Origin: a virus | Strand: one strand, 5' to 3' | DNA: 41,188 bases | Virus record (IMG/VR): IMGVR_UViG_3300023180_000132 | Span: 1-41,188 of that record | Program-made: the position numbers and the translations under genes | The notes under the pieces: model-generated | What the model was told of the DNA's origin: nothing | Seen by the model: the letters and a program-made list of their open reading frames with translations, nothing else | Databases searched by the model: none | Shown here: positions 34,545-41,188 of the stretch, piece after piece | Layout: each line of letters begins with the position of its first letter | How positions within the stretch are numbered: the stretch's first letter is position 1

Positions 34545-35226
34545 ATCTATATATTCCAGTTAAGTACCTTTTCCAAAGAGGGTACAAATTTTCTCTGCAT
34601 GAAAGTCTATTGACTGCATGGTGAAAAAATATATCGTTTCCTAAATAAATTCCACAATGATTTCCTACTAAAGACCCCATTGTAAATATTAGTAAATCAT
34701 TGGGAAGTAAATTGTATACTTTTGTAAATCCCCATTCTTTTATATGCTCATCTGTAAAATAGTCGTGTCCAAGTTTCCACCAATCATCAACATATGGAAG
34801 TAACCTTTTAGGCAACTGTATATCTAGTTCTTCATTATAATAATCACGACAGGCTTCTAAACAGTCGAACTTACCAAACTCATACTCTCTCCCAATTAAA
34901 GCATTTACTTTTATTTCTGGTTCGAGTATATTTAACTCCATACTTGGGTAGCTAAATATGTAATATGGTACTCCTAAAGAATTACAGTATTTTTTATCGT
35001 TCTCACTAGCTTCGTTTGTATATTCAACGTGATCATGAACTATAGCAAATATATCAGCTTTTCTTTTTACAGAAATATAATCATTTGGATCAAGAATAAA
35101 ATCTTCATCTTCTGTTGCTAAATTCTTACAAGGAAAATATTGTTTCTTTCCTTTTACTATTCCAATTACACCACAAGCCTCTTTTGGATACTCATTACTA
35201 AAATGTTCTCTAATCTCTTCTATCAT
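34534..35226 (-). CDS. Lambda gpK-like tail protein: JAMM + NlpC/P60 peptidase
   Basis: A 230-residue two-domain protein. The N-terminal JAB/MPN metalloprotease domain has E16 and a perfect H64-x-H66-x7-S74-x2-D77 zinc motif. The C-terminal NlpC/P60 domain has the catalytic C122 (FDCLEACRDYY) with H190 (GNHCGIYLGN) and H202/H203. In lambda the protein is needed for tail-tip assembly and the second domain resembles peptidoglycan endopeptidases. It may cut cell wall during DNA entry. ATGA overlap with gpL and 11-nt overlap with the gpI/gpJ gene keep the lambda order. Confidence 0.92.
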   Translation of the reverse strand: MIEEIREHFSNEYPKEACGVIGIVKGKKQYFPCKNLATEDEDFILDPNDYISVKRKADIFAIVHDHVEYTNEASENDKKYCNSLGVPYYIFSYPSMELNILEPEIKVNALIGREYEFGKFDCLEACRDYYNEELDIQLPKRLLPYVDDWWKLGHDYFTDEHIKEWGFTKVYNLLPNDLLIFTMGSLVGNHCGIYLGNDIFFHHAVNRLSCRENLYPLWKRYLTGIYRYET

Positions 35227-36233
35227 CTAAACTTCTTGCTGCCTATAAAGGCCCCAAAAGGTAAGGGTTTTGCTGTGTCTTTGTTTGTAGTTGGAACTTG
35301 ATTTGCGCTTGCAGCACTATAGGGAACATATTGAAATCTGCATTTGCAAGAGTCTAGTGTCTTTCCGCATATGTCGCCCTTCTCCCAATAGCTAGAACTT
35401 GTAGACGGTGTATTTCCTGTTCCTGCAATAATACATTTCCATACAGTTGTTTGTGTTCCATCATTATATTCTACATAATCTTCTACAGAGTATGCTGTAG
35501 AAGCATTATAGACTGAATACTCAAAATAATCTGTTCCGGCAGATCCCCAAGAACCCATATTAGCACTTCCGGAGGGAACTATGGGTTCATTATCTTGTGT
35601 AAAGTAAGCTTTATGAGTATTTACTCCTCCGCTTCCATCTGCATAGGACACTAAACTATTTTTATTCCAAATACATCCACCTTTTTCACTAAGCGAGTAC
35701 CCTTGATATTGCCAAGAACAATACTTTCCAATTACTTGACGATTCGGTATTTTAATTCCTGAAAGATCAAAAGGAGCAGCAAGTTCATATGTAACTGCTA
35801 CATTATTCTCACCAGAGATTCTATCGAGTATAAATTTCTTTATAGGAAATTCTACAGGAGGTGAAGCGTCTCCGCTTTCTCCATATAAATACTTTTTAAG
35901 AGTTGTTCTTTTTGTTAGTCGTTCTCCAACTAAGTCTTCAGGTCTTACATTTCCAATTGCAGAAGAAAATACATTTGTTACATTGGCTACCGTAAGAGTA
36001 GGACGATTTATTGCTCCATCCGCAGACATTTCTACTCCGTCCATTTCAATAGGAAAAGCTGTATAAGTTCTAACTGTATACGGACTTGTTCTATCTCGAA
36101 ATTGAACAGTTGTTAAATCTTCTTCAAGTCCAGAATGAAAATATAGAGTAGAGCTGCCGACCACAAGTTCGTATAGCTCTACTAATTCACTTCCTGGATC
36201 CTGAAGTTGTACTGAACTGATTAGTTCACTCAT
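35223..36233 (-). CDS. Lambda gpL-like minor tail protein with inserted carbohydrate-binding-like domain
   Basis: A 336-residue tail-tip protein. The N-terminal ~165 residues (LVELYELVVGSSTLYFHSGL, ITRPT-like INRPTLTVAN) and the C-terminal KPLPFGAFIG match the gpL family. Cysteines C172, C187, C289 and C296 correspond to the iron-sulphur ligands of lambda gpL, the last two again seven residues apart. Between C187 and C289 is an insertion of about 100 residues with YNASTAYSVEDYVEYNDG, VWKCIIAGTGN, P-rich turn and YWE, which looks like a small chitin-binding/CBM5-12-like domain. It caps the tail tube together with gpM and gpK. Confidence 0.88.
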   Translation of the reverse strand: MSELISSVQLQDPGSELVELYELVVGSSTLYFHSGLEEDLTTVQFRDRTSPYTVRTYTAFPIEMDGVEMSADGAINRPTLTVANVTNVFSSAIGNVRPEDLVGERLTKRTTLKKYLYGESGDASPPVEFPIKKFILDRISGENNVAVTYELAAPFDLSGIKIPNRQVIGKYCSWQYQGYSLSEKGGCIWNKNSLVSYADGSGGVNTHKAYFTQDNEPIVPSGSANMGSWGSAGTDYFEYSVYNASTAYSVEDYVEYNDGTQTTVWKCIIAGTGNTPSTSSSYWEKGDICGKTLDSCKCRFQYVPYSAASANQVPTTNKDTAKPLPFGAFIGSKKFR

Positions 36234-36610
36234 GCTTCGTATACTCTTCTAAAAGTTGCTGATGCAGAATAAAAATCATCGTAAGAATAGTTTTGTGCAA
36301 AAGTATCACAAACTACTTTGATTGTAGTTTCTCCGCCGTTATTGCTATCTGGAATTGTATAGCTAAATGCAGTTGTTCCATTTAAGGAACCTAAGTATCC
36401 TGTAATATCATCTATCTCTTCTTTTGTACGATTATTAAAAGTAACATTAAATATTTCATCAATAGAATTAATTCCATCTGCTATACGTTGTTCATACCCA
36501 TCACCAAAACGAGCAACTAATACTCTAGGCGTAGACTGTCTCTGAAGCCCTCTATCAGGTAAAATGTCTCTGCTTCCATAAGTAGAAGTTGTTGTAAATC
36601 CAAGTGCCAT
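36230..36610 (-). CDS. Lambda gpM-like minor tail protein
   Basis: A 126-residue protein of the phage minor tail protein family, with family features PRVLVARFGDGYEQRIADGI near residue 28, FNVTFNNRTKEEIDDITGYL and a final FRRVYEA. The family forms the distal ring between tape measure and gpL. It is coupled by TAATG to the tape measure gene and by ATGA to gpL, keeping the lambda order H-M-L-K-I/J. Confidence 0.9.
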   Translation of the reverse strand: MALGFTTTSTYGSRDILPDRGLQRQSTPRVLVARFGDGYEQRIADGINSIDEIFNVTFNNRTKEEIDDITGYLGSLNGTTAFSYTIPDSNNGGETTIKVVCDTFAQNYSYDDFYSASATFRRVYEA

Positions 36611-39600
36611 TATGCTGCTCCATAGGGGCTAAGTATTCCGCCGGATCGTTTTTGATTTTGAAGTTCTAGTTGTACTGCTCGTGCAACAGCTTTTCCAATA
36701 TCTGCTCCTTGACCATTCTGGTCTACATTTGTAGAAGCGTTTCCTTGATTATCAATCGCTACATTTACAGTAACATTATTTTGTTGATTTGTTCCGCTCA
36801 TTTGAACAGGAATAGACTTTCCGTCCGGTAACGGAACTACTGCTTCTGTGCCGTGAAGAGTTACAGGATAACCACTATTAGGCCCTCTTGCAATTCCTCC
36901 GACTCCATAGGACATTTTTCTTCCTTCTGAAAATACACCGCCATTTCTTGCTACTCCCGCCGTATTGATACTACTAGCAGCATCTAAACTTCCAAAAGAA
37001 GGCGGAAGAGTTGGTCCTGCAGGCAACAGGAAAGAGCTAACTGCTCTAAATACCATCATTTTAACTATCATTTGAGCAATATCTCGTAAGATATTTAAAG
37101 CCATATCAGCAAATGCTTGTTTAACAGATTTAGTTCCATCAATTATACTTGTTAAGCCATTACTGATATTATCAGTTATAGATGTAAATATTTGCTGCTT
37201 ATTTTCTAGTAAAAGCATTAGTTCTTGCTGGGCAGTAATCTCATTCAACAAATTTTCTTGATCTATTAAACTTAGCTCTACACCTTGTTTTTTAAGATCT
37301 ATCAACTTTTCCTCGAAGGCTTGTTGAATAGGATTAAAAGATATTGCATTTATTTTTGCTTGTGTCAGCTCATTTTCTGCTTTGACAGAATTAATTGTAG
37401 AATCAGCAATTCTTTCTTGTATATTTAATTGTTGATTAAGAGTTGCTATTCTCTGTAACGCTGCTACTTCAGCAGCTTCATCTGCTTGAATTTGATTAGG
37501 ATCAGAAAATTCTCGCCTAGATAGTCTTATTCTAGCTGCTTCTAACTCTTGTGATGCGACTAATCTTTGAGCTTTTAAAGCTCTTATCTCATTTTCTCTT
37601 TGTTGCCTAGCTTGAGTAAATCCAAAAGAAACAATTCCAGATTCTATTCTTAGTCTTTGCAGTTGCAAAGCATTCAGTTGCTTTGTAGCAGCTAATTGAT
37701 CGTATTTATTTTTTAGAAGCCTTTCTTGAGTGTCTAGTTGGTACTCTTCCATCTCTTGACGCATTTCATCTAAGAAATTTTGATCTTCTACTACTCCTAA
37801 TCTTTCTTCTGCTAAAGCGAGTTCTCGTTCTGCTCCGAGCAGGCGTACATCTTGAGCATCTACTCCTTGCTGACGAAGCCCTTCTAATTTTGCTTCTGCT
37901 CCGATAATTGCTTGACGAGCTTGTAATACCTTATTATCTCTTGCTAGAGCTTTTGTTTGTAGATTAATTTTCTTATCTTCAAAAGTTATACCTAGAGTTG
38001 TTTGCTTTAAAATTTCTCTTTCGTTTCTTAACTGAGTATCTTGATTTTCTAATAGTGTCTGACGTATTCGGGCTAAATTAGTAAAATTTGTAACGTTAGT
38101 TACTACTGTCTCATTTAAAGCATCTAATTGCTCTTGCTCTCCTAATCCTTGACGCACAAACTCTTTTACTTCATCTGTAGCTGTTTCTATTTTTGCTAGC
38201 TCCGAATCTATTCTTTTTTGGGCCGCATTTAAAACAGTTACAGATTCTTGTAGCCTTGATTGACTGGTCTGTAAAACTTGGTCTACAATAGTAGCAGTTG
38301 GGGTTCCAATAAGTTTTTGTAAATCTGCTGTAAGCTGTTCTTGAGATCTTACCAAATTTTGACTAGCTTGAGAGGCTTCTATATATGAATTAGAAAGTTT
38401 AGTAAGTTCTGCTATTTGAGCTTCTGTTAAATCTGCTCCAGATTCTAAGGAAGTTAGTAACGGCTGAAATTCTTTATCTATTTTTACTAATTCTGATGCA
38501 ATTCCTGATAAAGTTGCAACAGCTTCTGTACTGCTTCTATCTATTTCATTAATGTCGAGAGCGAAATTTAATACATCTGCTGTTGCAAGAGCATTGCCTA
38601 AACTCTCCACTTCTTGACGTAAGGACATTATACCTAAATCTCTTCCTTGTCGAGACCTGGATAGTTCCTCTTCCAAGCTACTATACTTTCCTAAAACTCT
38701 TTCTGTTTGAAGCGCTAATTCATCATTGCCTTCTTTCACTTTGTTAAAAAACTTTTCTTGTATAAAGTTGTATGCTTGGACTGCAAAATCTTTTATGAGA
38801 AAAAGAATTCCAATAAAAGAAATTGCTTTAAAAGCCTTATCAACAGCCTTTGCTGCAAAAGCACTTGCTGTTGCAATTCCTCTCATCGCACCTTTCCAAG
38901 CTGTGCCCACTCCCGCACTTGCTATCTTTAAAACACCTCCGGTTGTTTTCCAATGCCTTTTAATTGTATCTGTGGCTTTTTTACTATTATTTACAATATT
39001 ATCCAGATCTGCTTTAATTCTTTGCTTCGCTCTTGGGTCTATTCCCTTAAAAGCTCCGGTTTCTTTTTCAAGACTTGATCTCAGCCCTACCGCTTGTCTA
39101 AGGCTTATTTGTTCTCCCGATTGAAGTTGTGCTCCCGCACTTCCTTTTCTAAACTCTAATCCCTGAAGTCTTTTTTGTAATTTTGATACTGATTTTTGTT
39201 TTGTAAATTCCGCCTCAGTAACAGAGGTTAATTTCTTTAAGTTTGCAGCAGACTCTTGATAAGCTTCCTTTTGTTTTTTAGCTGCTTCAGTAGCAGAGGT
39301 TCCCCAATCTTCCAAATTTGGTATAATAGATTTTACAATAGGAACTGCAAATAAAGCTAAGGCCGCAACTAAAGCGCCTGTATTTTTGTTTAAAAATTGA
39401 AATACAGGGGTAAGACCTTCTGTAATTCCCCTTCTTAAAGTGTTTAGCAGTTCGTCAAACGAACGAGTAAATTGATTTAATGCAAAAGCATCAGGATCCA
39501 TTACCTCTTCTAAAGCTGAAAATTTTTGCTCTGCCTGCGTTAAGACTTCATTTACAACTGCTTGACTTTTTTCAAATGTTGTAAGTTGAGAAACAGGTTT

Positions 39601-40233
39601 TCCTATTGCAGCAGCATAATTTCTAGTTGCAGTATCTAAACGTAGTATAATACCTAATTCATCTAAAAGTTCTGGTTCTGCCTTTGTAACACCTCTCACT
39701 AGACGATTGAAAGAGTCTGTTAAATCTCTTCCTAAAGCAAGAGAAACATTTTTTGCAGCAGTTCCTAACTCTGTTAATTGGCCAGAAGTTAGTCCTGCTG
39801 CTGTTCCTATTGCTGCAGCTCTAGCTGCTTCTGAATATTTTAATTGTCCTTCTGTTGCCTCTACAAGGGCATTTGAAATAGTTTTATATCCTACTCCAGT
39901 AGTTAAAGTTAATGCTTCTTGGCCGCGAATAAGGTTTGTAAAATCAAAAGCATTTTGTAAAAATTGAAATGCTGCCGTAACCGCAAATACTTGAGCTGCA
40001 AGAGTTGCATAGGCAGGCACAAGTCCTCCACTAATTCCTTGTGCCATTTTTGAAAAGTTTTTAGTTGAATTAGAGGAAGTACGAGCAGCACCTTTTAAAT
40101 TACGATCTGCAGTTTGAGCACCTTTAGCAGTTCTTTCTAATCCTTCTCCTGCTGCTTTTGCTTTCTTGCCAAGAACAGATAGATTACCTTGATCGTCTAT
40201 CTTTACTTTTATATTTATCGTATTATCAGCCAT
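36610..40233 (-). CDS. Tape measure protein
   Basis: A 1207-residue tail length determinant. Hydrophobic segments near residues 75-95, 281-297 and 470-485 (FIGILFLIKDFAV) could insert in the membrane during ejection. Residues about 500-1010 are long, helical and Gln/Glu-rich coiled coil. The C-terminus has LHGTEAVVPLPDGKSIPVQM, a classic mark of tape measure proteins. By the lambda rule (about 0.15 nm per residue) a tail of some 180 nm is expected; this is a rough inference. The start overlaps the stop of the frameshifted chaperone gene (TAATG). Confidence 0.95.
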   Translation of the reverse strand: MADNTINIKVKIDDQGNLSVLGKKAKAAGEGLERTAKGAQTADRNLKGAARTSSNSTKNFSKMAQGISGGLVPAYATLAAQVFAVTAAFQFLQNAFDFTNLIRGQEALTLTTGVGYKTISNALVEATEGQLKYSEAARAAAIGTAAGLTSGQLTELGTAAKNVSLALGRDLTDSFNRLVRGVTKAEPELLDELGIILRLDTATRNYAAAIGKPVSQLTTFEKSQAVVNEVLTQAEQKFSALEEVMDPDAFALNQFTRSFDELLNTLRRGITEGLTPVFQFLNKNTGALVAALALFAVPIVKSIIPNLEDWGTSATEAAKKQKEAYQESAANLKKLTSVTEAEFTKQKSVSKLQKRLQGLEFRKGSAGAQLQSGEQISLRQAVGLRSSLEKETGAFKGIDPRAKQRIKADLDNIVNNSKKATDTIKRHWKTTGGVLKIASAGVGTAWKGAMRGIATASAFAAKAVDKAFKAISFIGILFLIKDFAVQAYNFIQEKFFNKVKEGNDELALQTERVLGKYSSLEEELSRSRQGRDLGIMSLRQEVESLGNALATADVLNFALDINEIDRSSTEAVATLSGIASELVKIDKEFQPLLTSLESGADLTEAQIAELTKLSNSYIEASQASQNLVRSQEQLTADLQKLIGTPTATIVDQVLQTSQSRLQESVTVLNAAQKRIDSELAKIETATDEVKEFVRQGLGEQEQLDALNETVVTNVTNFTNLARIRQTLLENQDTQLRNEREILKQTTLGITFEDKKINLQTKALARDNKVLQARQAIIGAEAKLEGLRQQGVDAQDVRLLGAERELALAEERLGVVEDQNFLDEMRQEMEEYQLDTQERLLKNKYDQLAATKQLNALQLQRLRIESGIVSFGFTQARQQRENEIRALKAQRLVASQELEAARIRLSRREFSDPNQIQADEAAEVAALQRIATLNQQLNIQERIADSTINSVKAENELTQAKINAISFNPIQQAFEEKLIDLKKQGVELSLIDQENLLNEITAQQELMLLLENKQQIFTSITDNISNGLTSIIDGTKSVKQAFADMALNILRDIAQMIVKMMVFRAVSSFLLPAGPTLPPSFGSLDAASSINTAGVARNGGVFSEGRKMSYGVGGIARGPNSGYPVTLHGTEAVVPLPDGKSIPVQMSGTNQQNNVTVNVAIDNQGNASTNVDQNGQGADIGKAVARAVQLELQNQKRSGGILSPYGAA

Positions 40234-40616
40234 TAGCCTTTAACATTATGGGTGTAGTTTTTTCCACCGCTTTTTGACTTACGTTCGTCTGCTTTACGCT
40301 TTCTTTCTGCCTCTTCGAATCTGTAATTCATTAATATTCTTTCATATGCCTTCATAAAGTATAGGACTTGTTTTCTATCCTCTACTGCATATGTGGAAAA
40401 TAGTAGGTCACATCCTGACCAGTCCTTTCCCATATAAGAGCCTGACATTCCTTCCCAAACATCTGAGAGAAGATTAAACATAAAAAATGCCACTTGCACC
40501 TCGCCAGGAAAATCTGACTCGGTAAGCGGCATCTTTTGGGGGTCAGGCTCTTCGCCTAATTGCTCACATACAGATAAATATTTATCTATATTAAAGTTTG
40601 AGTTCTGTTCTCTCAC
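40233..40616 (-). CDS. Tail assembly chaperone T-region, made by -1 frameshift from the upstream gene (G-T fusion 40233-41083)
   Basis: The frame is open from 40233 to 40672 in -1 relative to the upstream gene. The only candidate start is a GTG at 40616 without an RBS, so independent translation is unlikely. Translating across the slippery site gives a 283-residue fusion: 141 residues of G, then YWEQVERVQDLLARYVREQ and the rest (142 residues). The T part has a C40-free acidic middle and a basic tail (EAERKRKADERKSKSGGKN) as expected for binding the tape measure. In lambda gpGT links the tape measure and major tail protein and is not in the virion. Confidence 0.82.
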   Translation of the reverse strand: MREQNSNFNIDKYLSVCEQLGEEPDPQKMPLTESDFPGEVQVAFFMFNLLSDVWEGMSGSYMGKDWSGCDLLFSTYAVEDRKQVLYFMKAYERILMNYRFEEAERKRKADERKSKSGGKNYTHNVKG

Positions 40617-40621
40617 ATAGC

Positions 40622-40667
40622 GAGCAAGTAGGTCTTGAACTCTTTCTACTTGCTCCCAGTAAAATTT
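40622..40667 (-). promoter_or_regulatory. Programmed -1 ribosomal frameshift signal (slippery heptamer and stem-loop)
   Basis: On the minus strand A AAT TTT (40667-40661) is an in-frame X XXY YYZ heptamer (zero-frame Asn-Phe). After a 5-nt spacer a perfect 10-bp stem GAGCAAGTAG / CTACTTGCTC (40655-40646 with 40631-40622) closes a 14-nt loop. The zero-frame stop TAG (40648-40646) is inside the stem. Confidence 0.9.
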
Positions 40668-41083
40668 TCTAAGTCACCTACTGTTTCTGTTACCCAAGTA
40701 TCAAATACATTAGAGTTTTTCATTAACAATTCTGCATTTTCTTGAGTAAAAGGCAGTTGATCATTAGCATCTTGAGAAGAAACATCCACCAAAAGAAACT
40801 CTTCTAAGTATGAATATTTAAACCCTGACCACGTTTTGATAACTGCTTTAACGTATTCTTTTAAAAACTTATCTTCGTCTAACTCTTCTTCAGGCTGACG
40901 AGTTTTCTTATTAAATTTTGTTGTTACGCACTTCTTTCGAAGTTTTACCAGTTCATCTCTTCCAAGATAACACAAATCAACAGTTAGACCATCATACCCA
41001 GGAAAATCTATTGTTACTGTTTTGCTTGGAGTCATAAGACTCGCGAGTGATACTGGTTCCTTTTTTACTGCTGCCTCTGTCAT
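40646..41083 (-). CDS. Tail assembly chaperone, gpG-like
   Basis: A 145-residue protein, acidic overall, beginning MTEAAVKKEPVSLASLMTPS with a YDGLTVDLCYLGRDELVKL segment typical of tail assembly chaperones. Position between a presumed major tail protein (outside the window) and the tape measure gene supports the role. AAGGA RBS at about 41092-41098. The last codons carry the slippery site that yields the longer G-T fusion. It likely coats the hydrophobic tape measure before tail tube assembly. Confidence 0.82.
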   Translation of the reverse strand: MTEAAVKKEPVSLASLMTPSKTVTIDFPGYDGLTVDLCYLGRDELVKLRKKCVTTKFNKKTRQPEEELDEDKFLKEYVKAVIKTWSGFKYSYLEEFLLVDVSSQDANDQLPFTQENAELLMKNSNVFDTWVTETVGDLENFTGSK

Positions 41084-41104
41084 TCAAAAAATCCTTCTTC
41101 AGTT

Positions 41105-41131
41105 AAAAAAGTAGGGAGGCCGATACCTCCC
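41105..41131 (-). terminator. Terminator-like hairpin in the leader of the tail assembly genes
   Basis: On the minus strand GGGAGG (41131-41126), loop TATCGG and CCTCCC (41119-41114) are followed by TAC and T6 (41110-41105). It starts only about 6 nt after the expected transcription start of the promoter at 41144-41172, so it is either an attenuator or a partial terminator for transcripts arriving from the major tail gene. Confidence 0.7.
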
Positions 41132-41143
41132 CACGTTCTTTAT

Positions 41144-41172
41144 AGTATAATTCAAAACACCATAAATGTCAA
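41144..41172 (-). promoter_or_regulatory. Sigma70-type promoter for the tail operon
   Basis: On the minus strand TTGACA (41172-41167), a 17-nt spacer and TATACT (41149-41144). Transcription should start near 41137, giving a leader of about 54 nt that contains the hairpin at 41114-41131 before the chaperone gene. Confidence 0.82.
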
Positions 41173-41188
41173 GAATTATTTTTTATGT

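Noticed and set aside
40233-40616. Independent gene starting at GTG 40616
   Set aside because: No Shine-Dalgarno, and an upstream slippery site plus stem explains its expression as a fusion.
1-41188. tRNA genes, CRISPR arrays, integrase, repressor or attachment sites
   Set aside because: No cloverleaf in the few short gaps, no spaced direct repeats of CRISPR type, and no lysogeny-type gene in any frame. The 39-bp repeats are coding.

Overview
The window is part of a tailed double-stranded DNA phage with a long non-contractile tail (siphovirus, lambda-like tail module). The evidence is the order gpG/gpGT, tape measure, gpM, gpL, gpK, gpI-gpJ on one strand and a phage replication and nucleotide module on the other. 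It is AT-rich. The fibre modules (LDGVTATxxELN repeats, Calx-beta, Gly-rich tip, SGAISIQDLKTEF-type N-terminus) and the 2OG-Fe(II) oxygenase are, from family knowledge, common in marine phages, so a marine bacterial host is likely, but the sequence does not identify it. Three strong sigma70-type promoters suggest the host RNA polymerase is used. I see no integrase, repressor, tRNA, IS element or CRISPR array. Capsid, portal, terminase, major tail, primase and replicative helicase genes must lie outside the window.

Left arm (1-12673, plus strand): family A DNA polymerase (5' end cut by the window edge), an unknown protein, a PhoH-like ATPase, an SF2 helicase, a second unknown protein, a gp32-like ssDNA-binding protein, an SbcD/gp47-like and SbcC/gp46-like nuclease pair, an Hjc-like nuclease, a 5'-3' exonuclease, NrdA, a cytosine-methylase-like protein and NrdB. 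Almost all junctions are ATGA or TAATG overlaps, indicating translational coupling. The set supplies replication, recombination-dependent replication, Okazaki-fragment or junction processing and dNTP supply. A consensus promoter (4278-4306) sits just before the gene that precedes the SSB gene.

A bidirectional hairpin terminator (12676-12703) separates this arm from the convergent right arm.

Right arm (41188-12703, minus strand): a promoter (41144-41172) and leader hairpin precede the tail assembly chaperone gene, which carries a textbook -1 frameshift signal (slippery A AAT TTT, 5-nt spacer, perfect 10-bp stem). Tape measure, gpM, gpL, gpK and a giant gpI+gpJ+fibre+S74 tail-tip protein follow, then a Calx-beta protein. 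A second promoter (25513-25541) opens a fibre operon: one Ig-like protein, two small paralogues, five fibre or adhesin proteins (one Gly-rich, one with 15 propeller-like repeats), a tail-fibre assembly chaperone and a 2OG-Fe(II) oxygenase. Shared N-terminal docking motifs, 39-bp repeats in two genes, and a leftover WPTEPG chaperone C-terminus in front of the last adhesin show that this block evolves by module shuffling.
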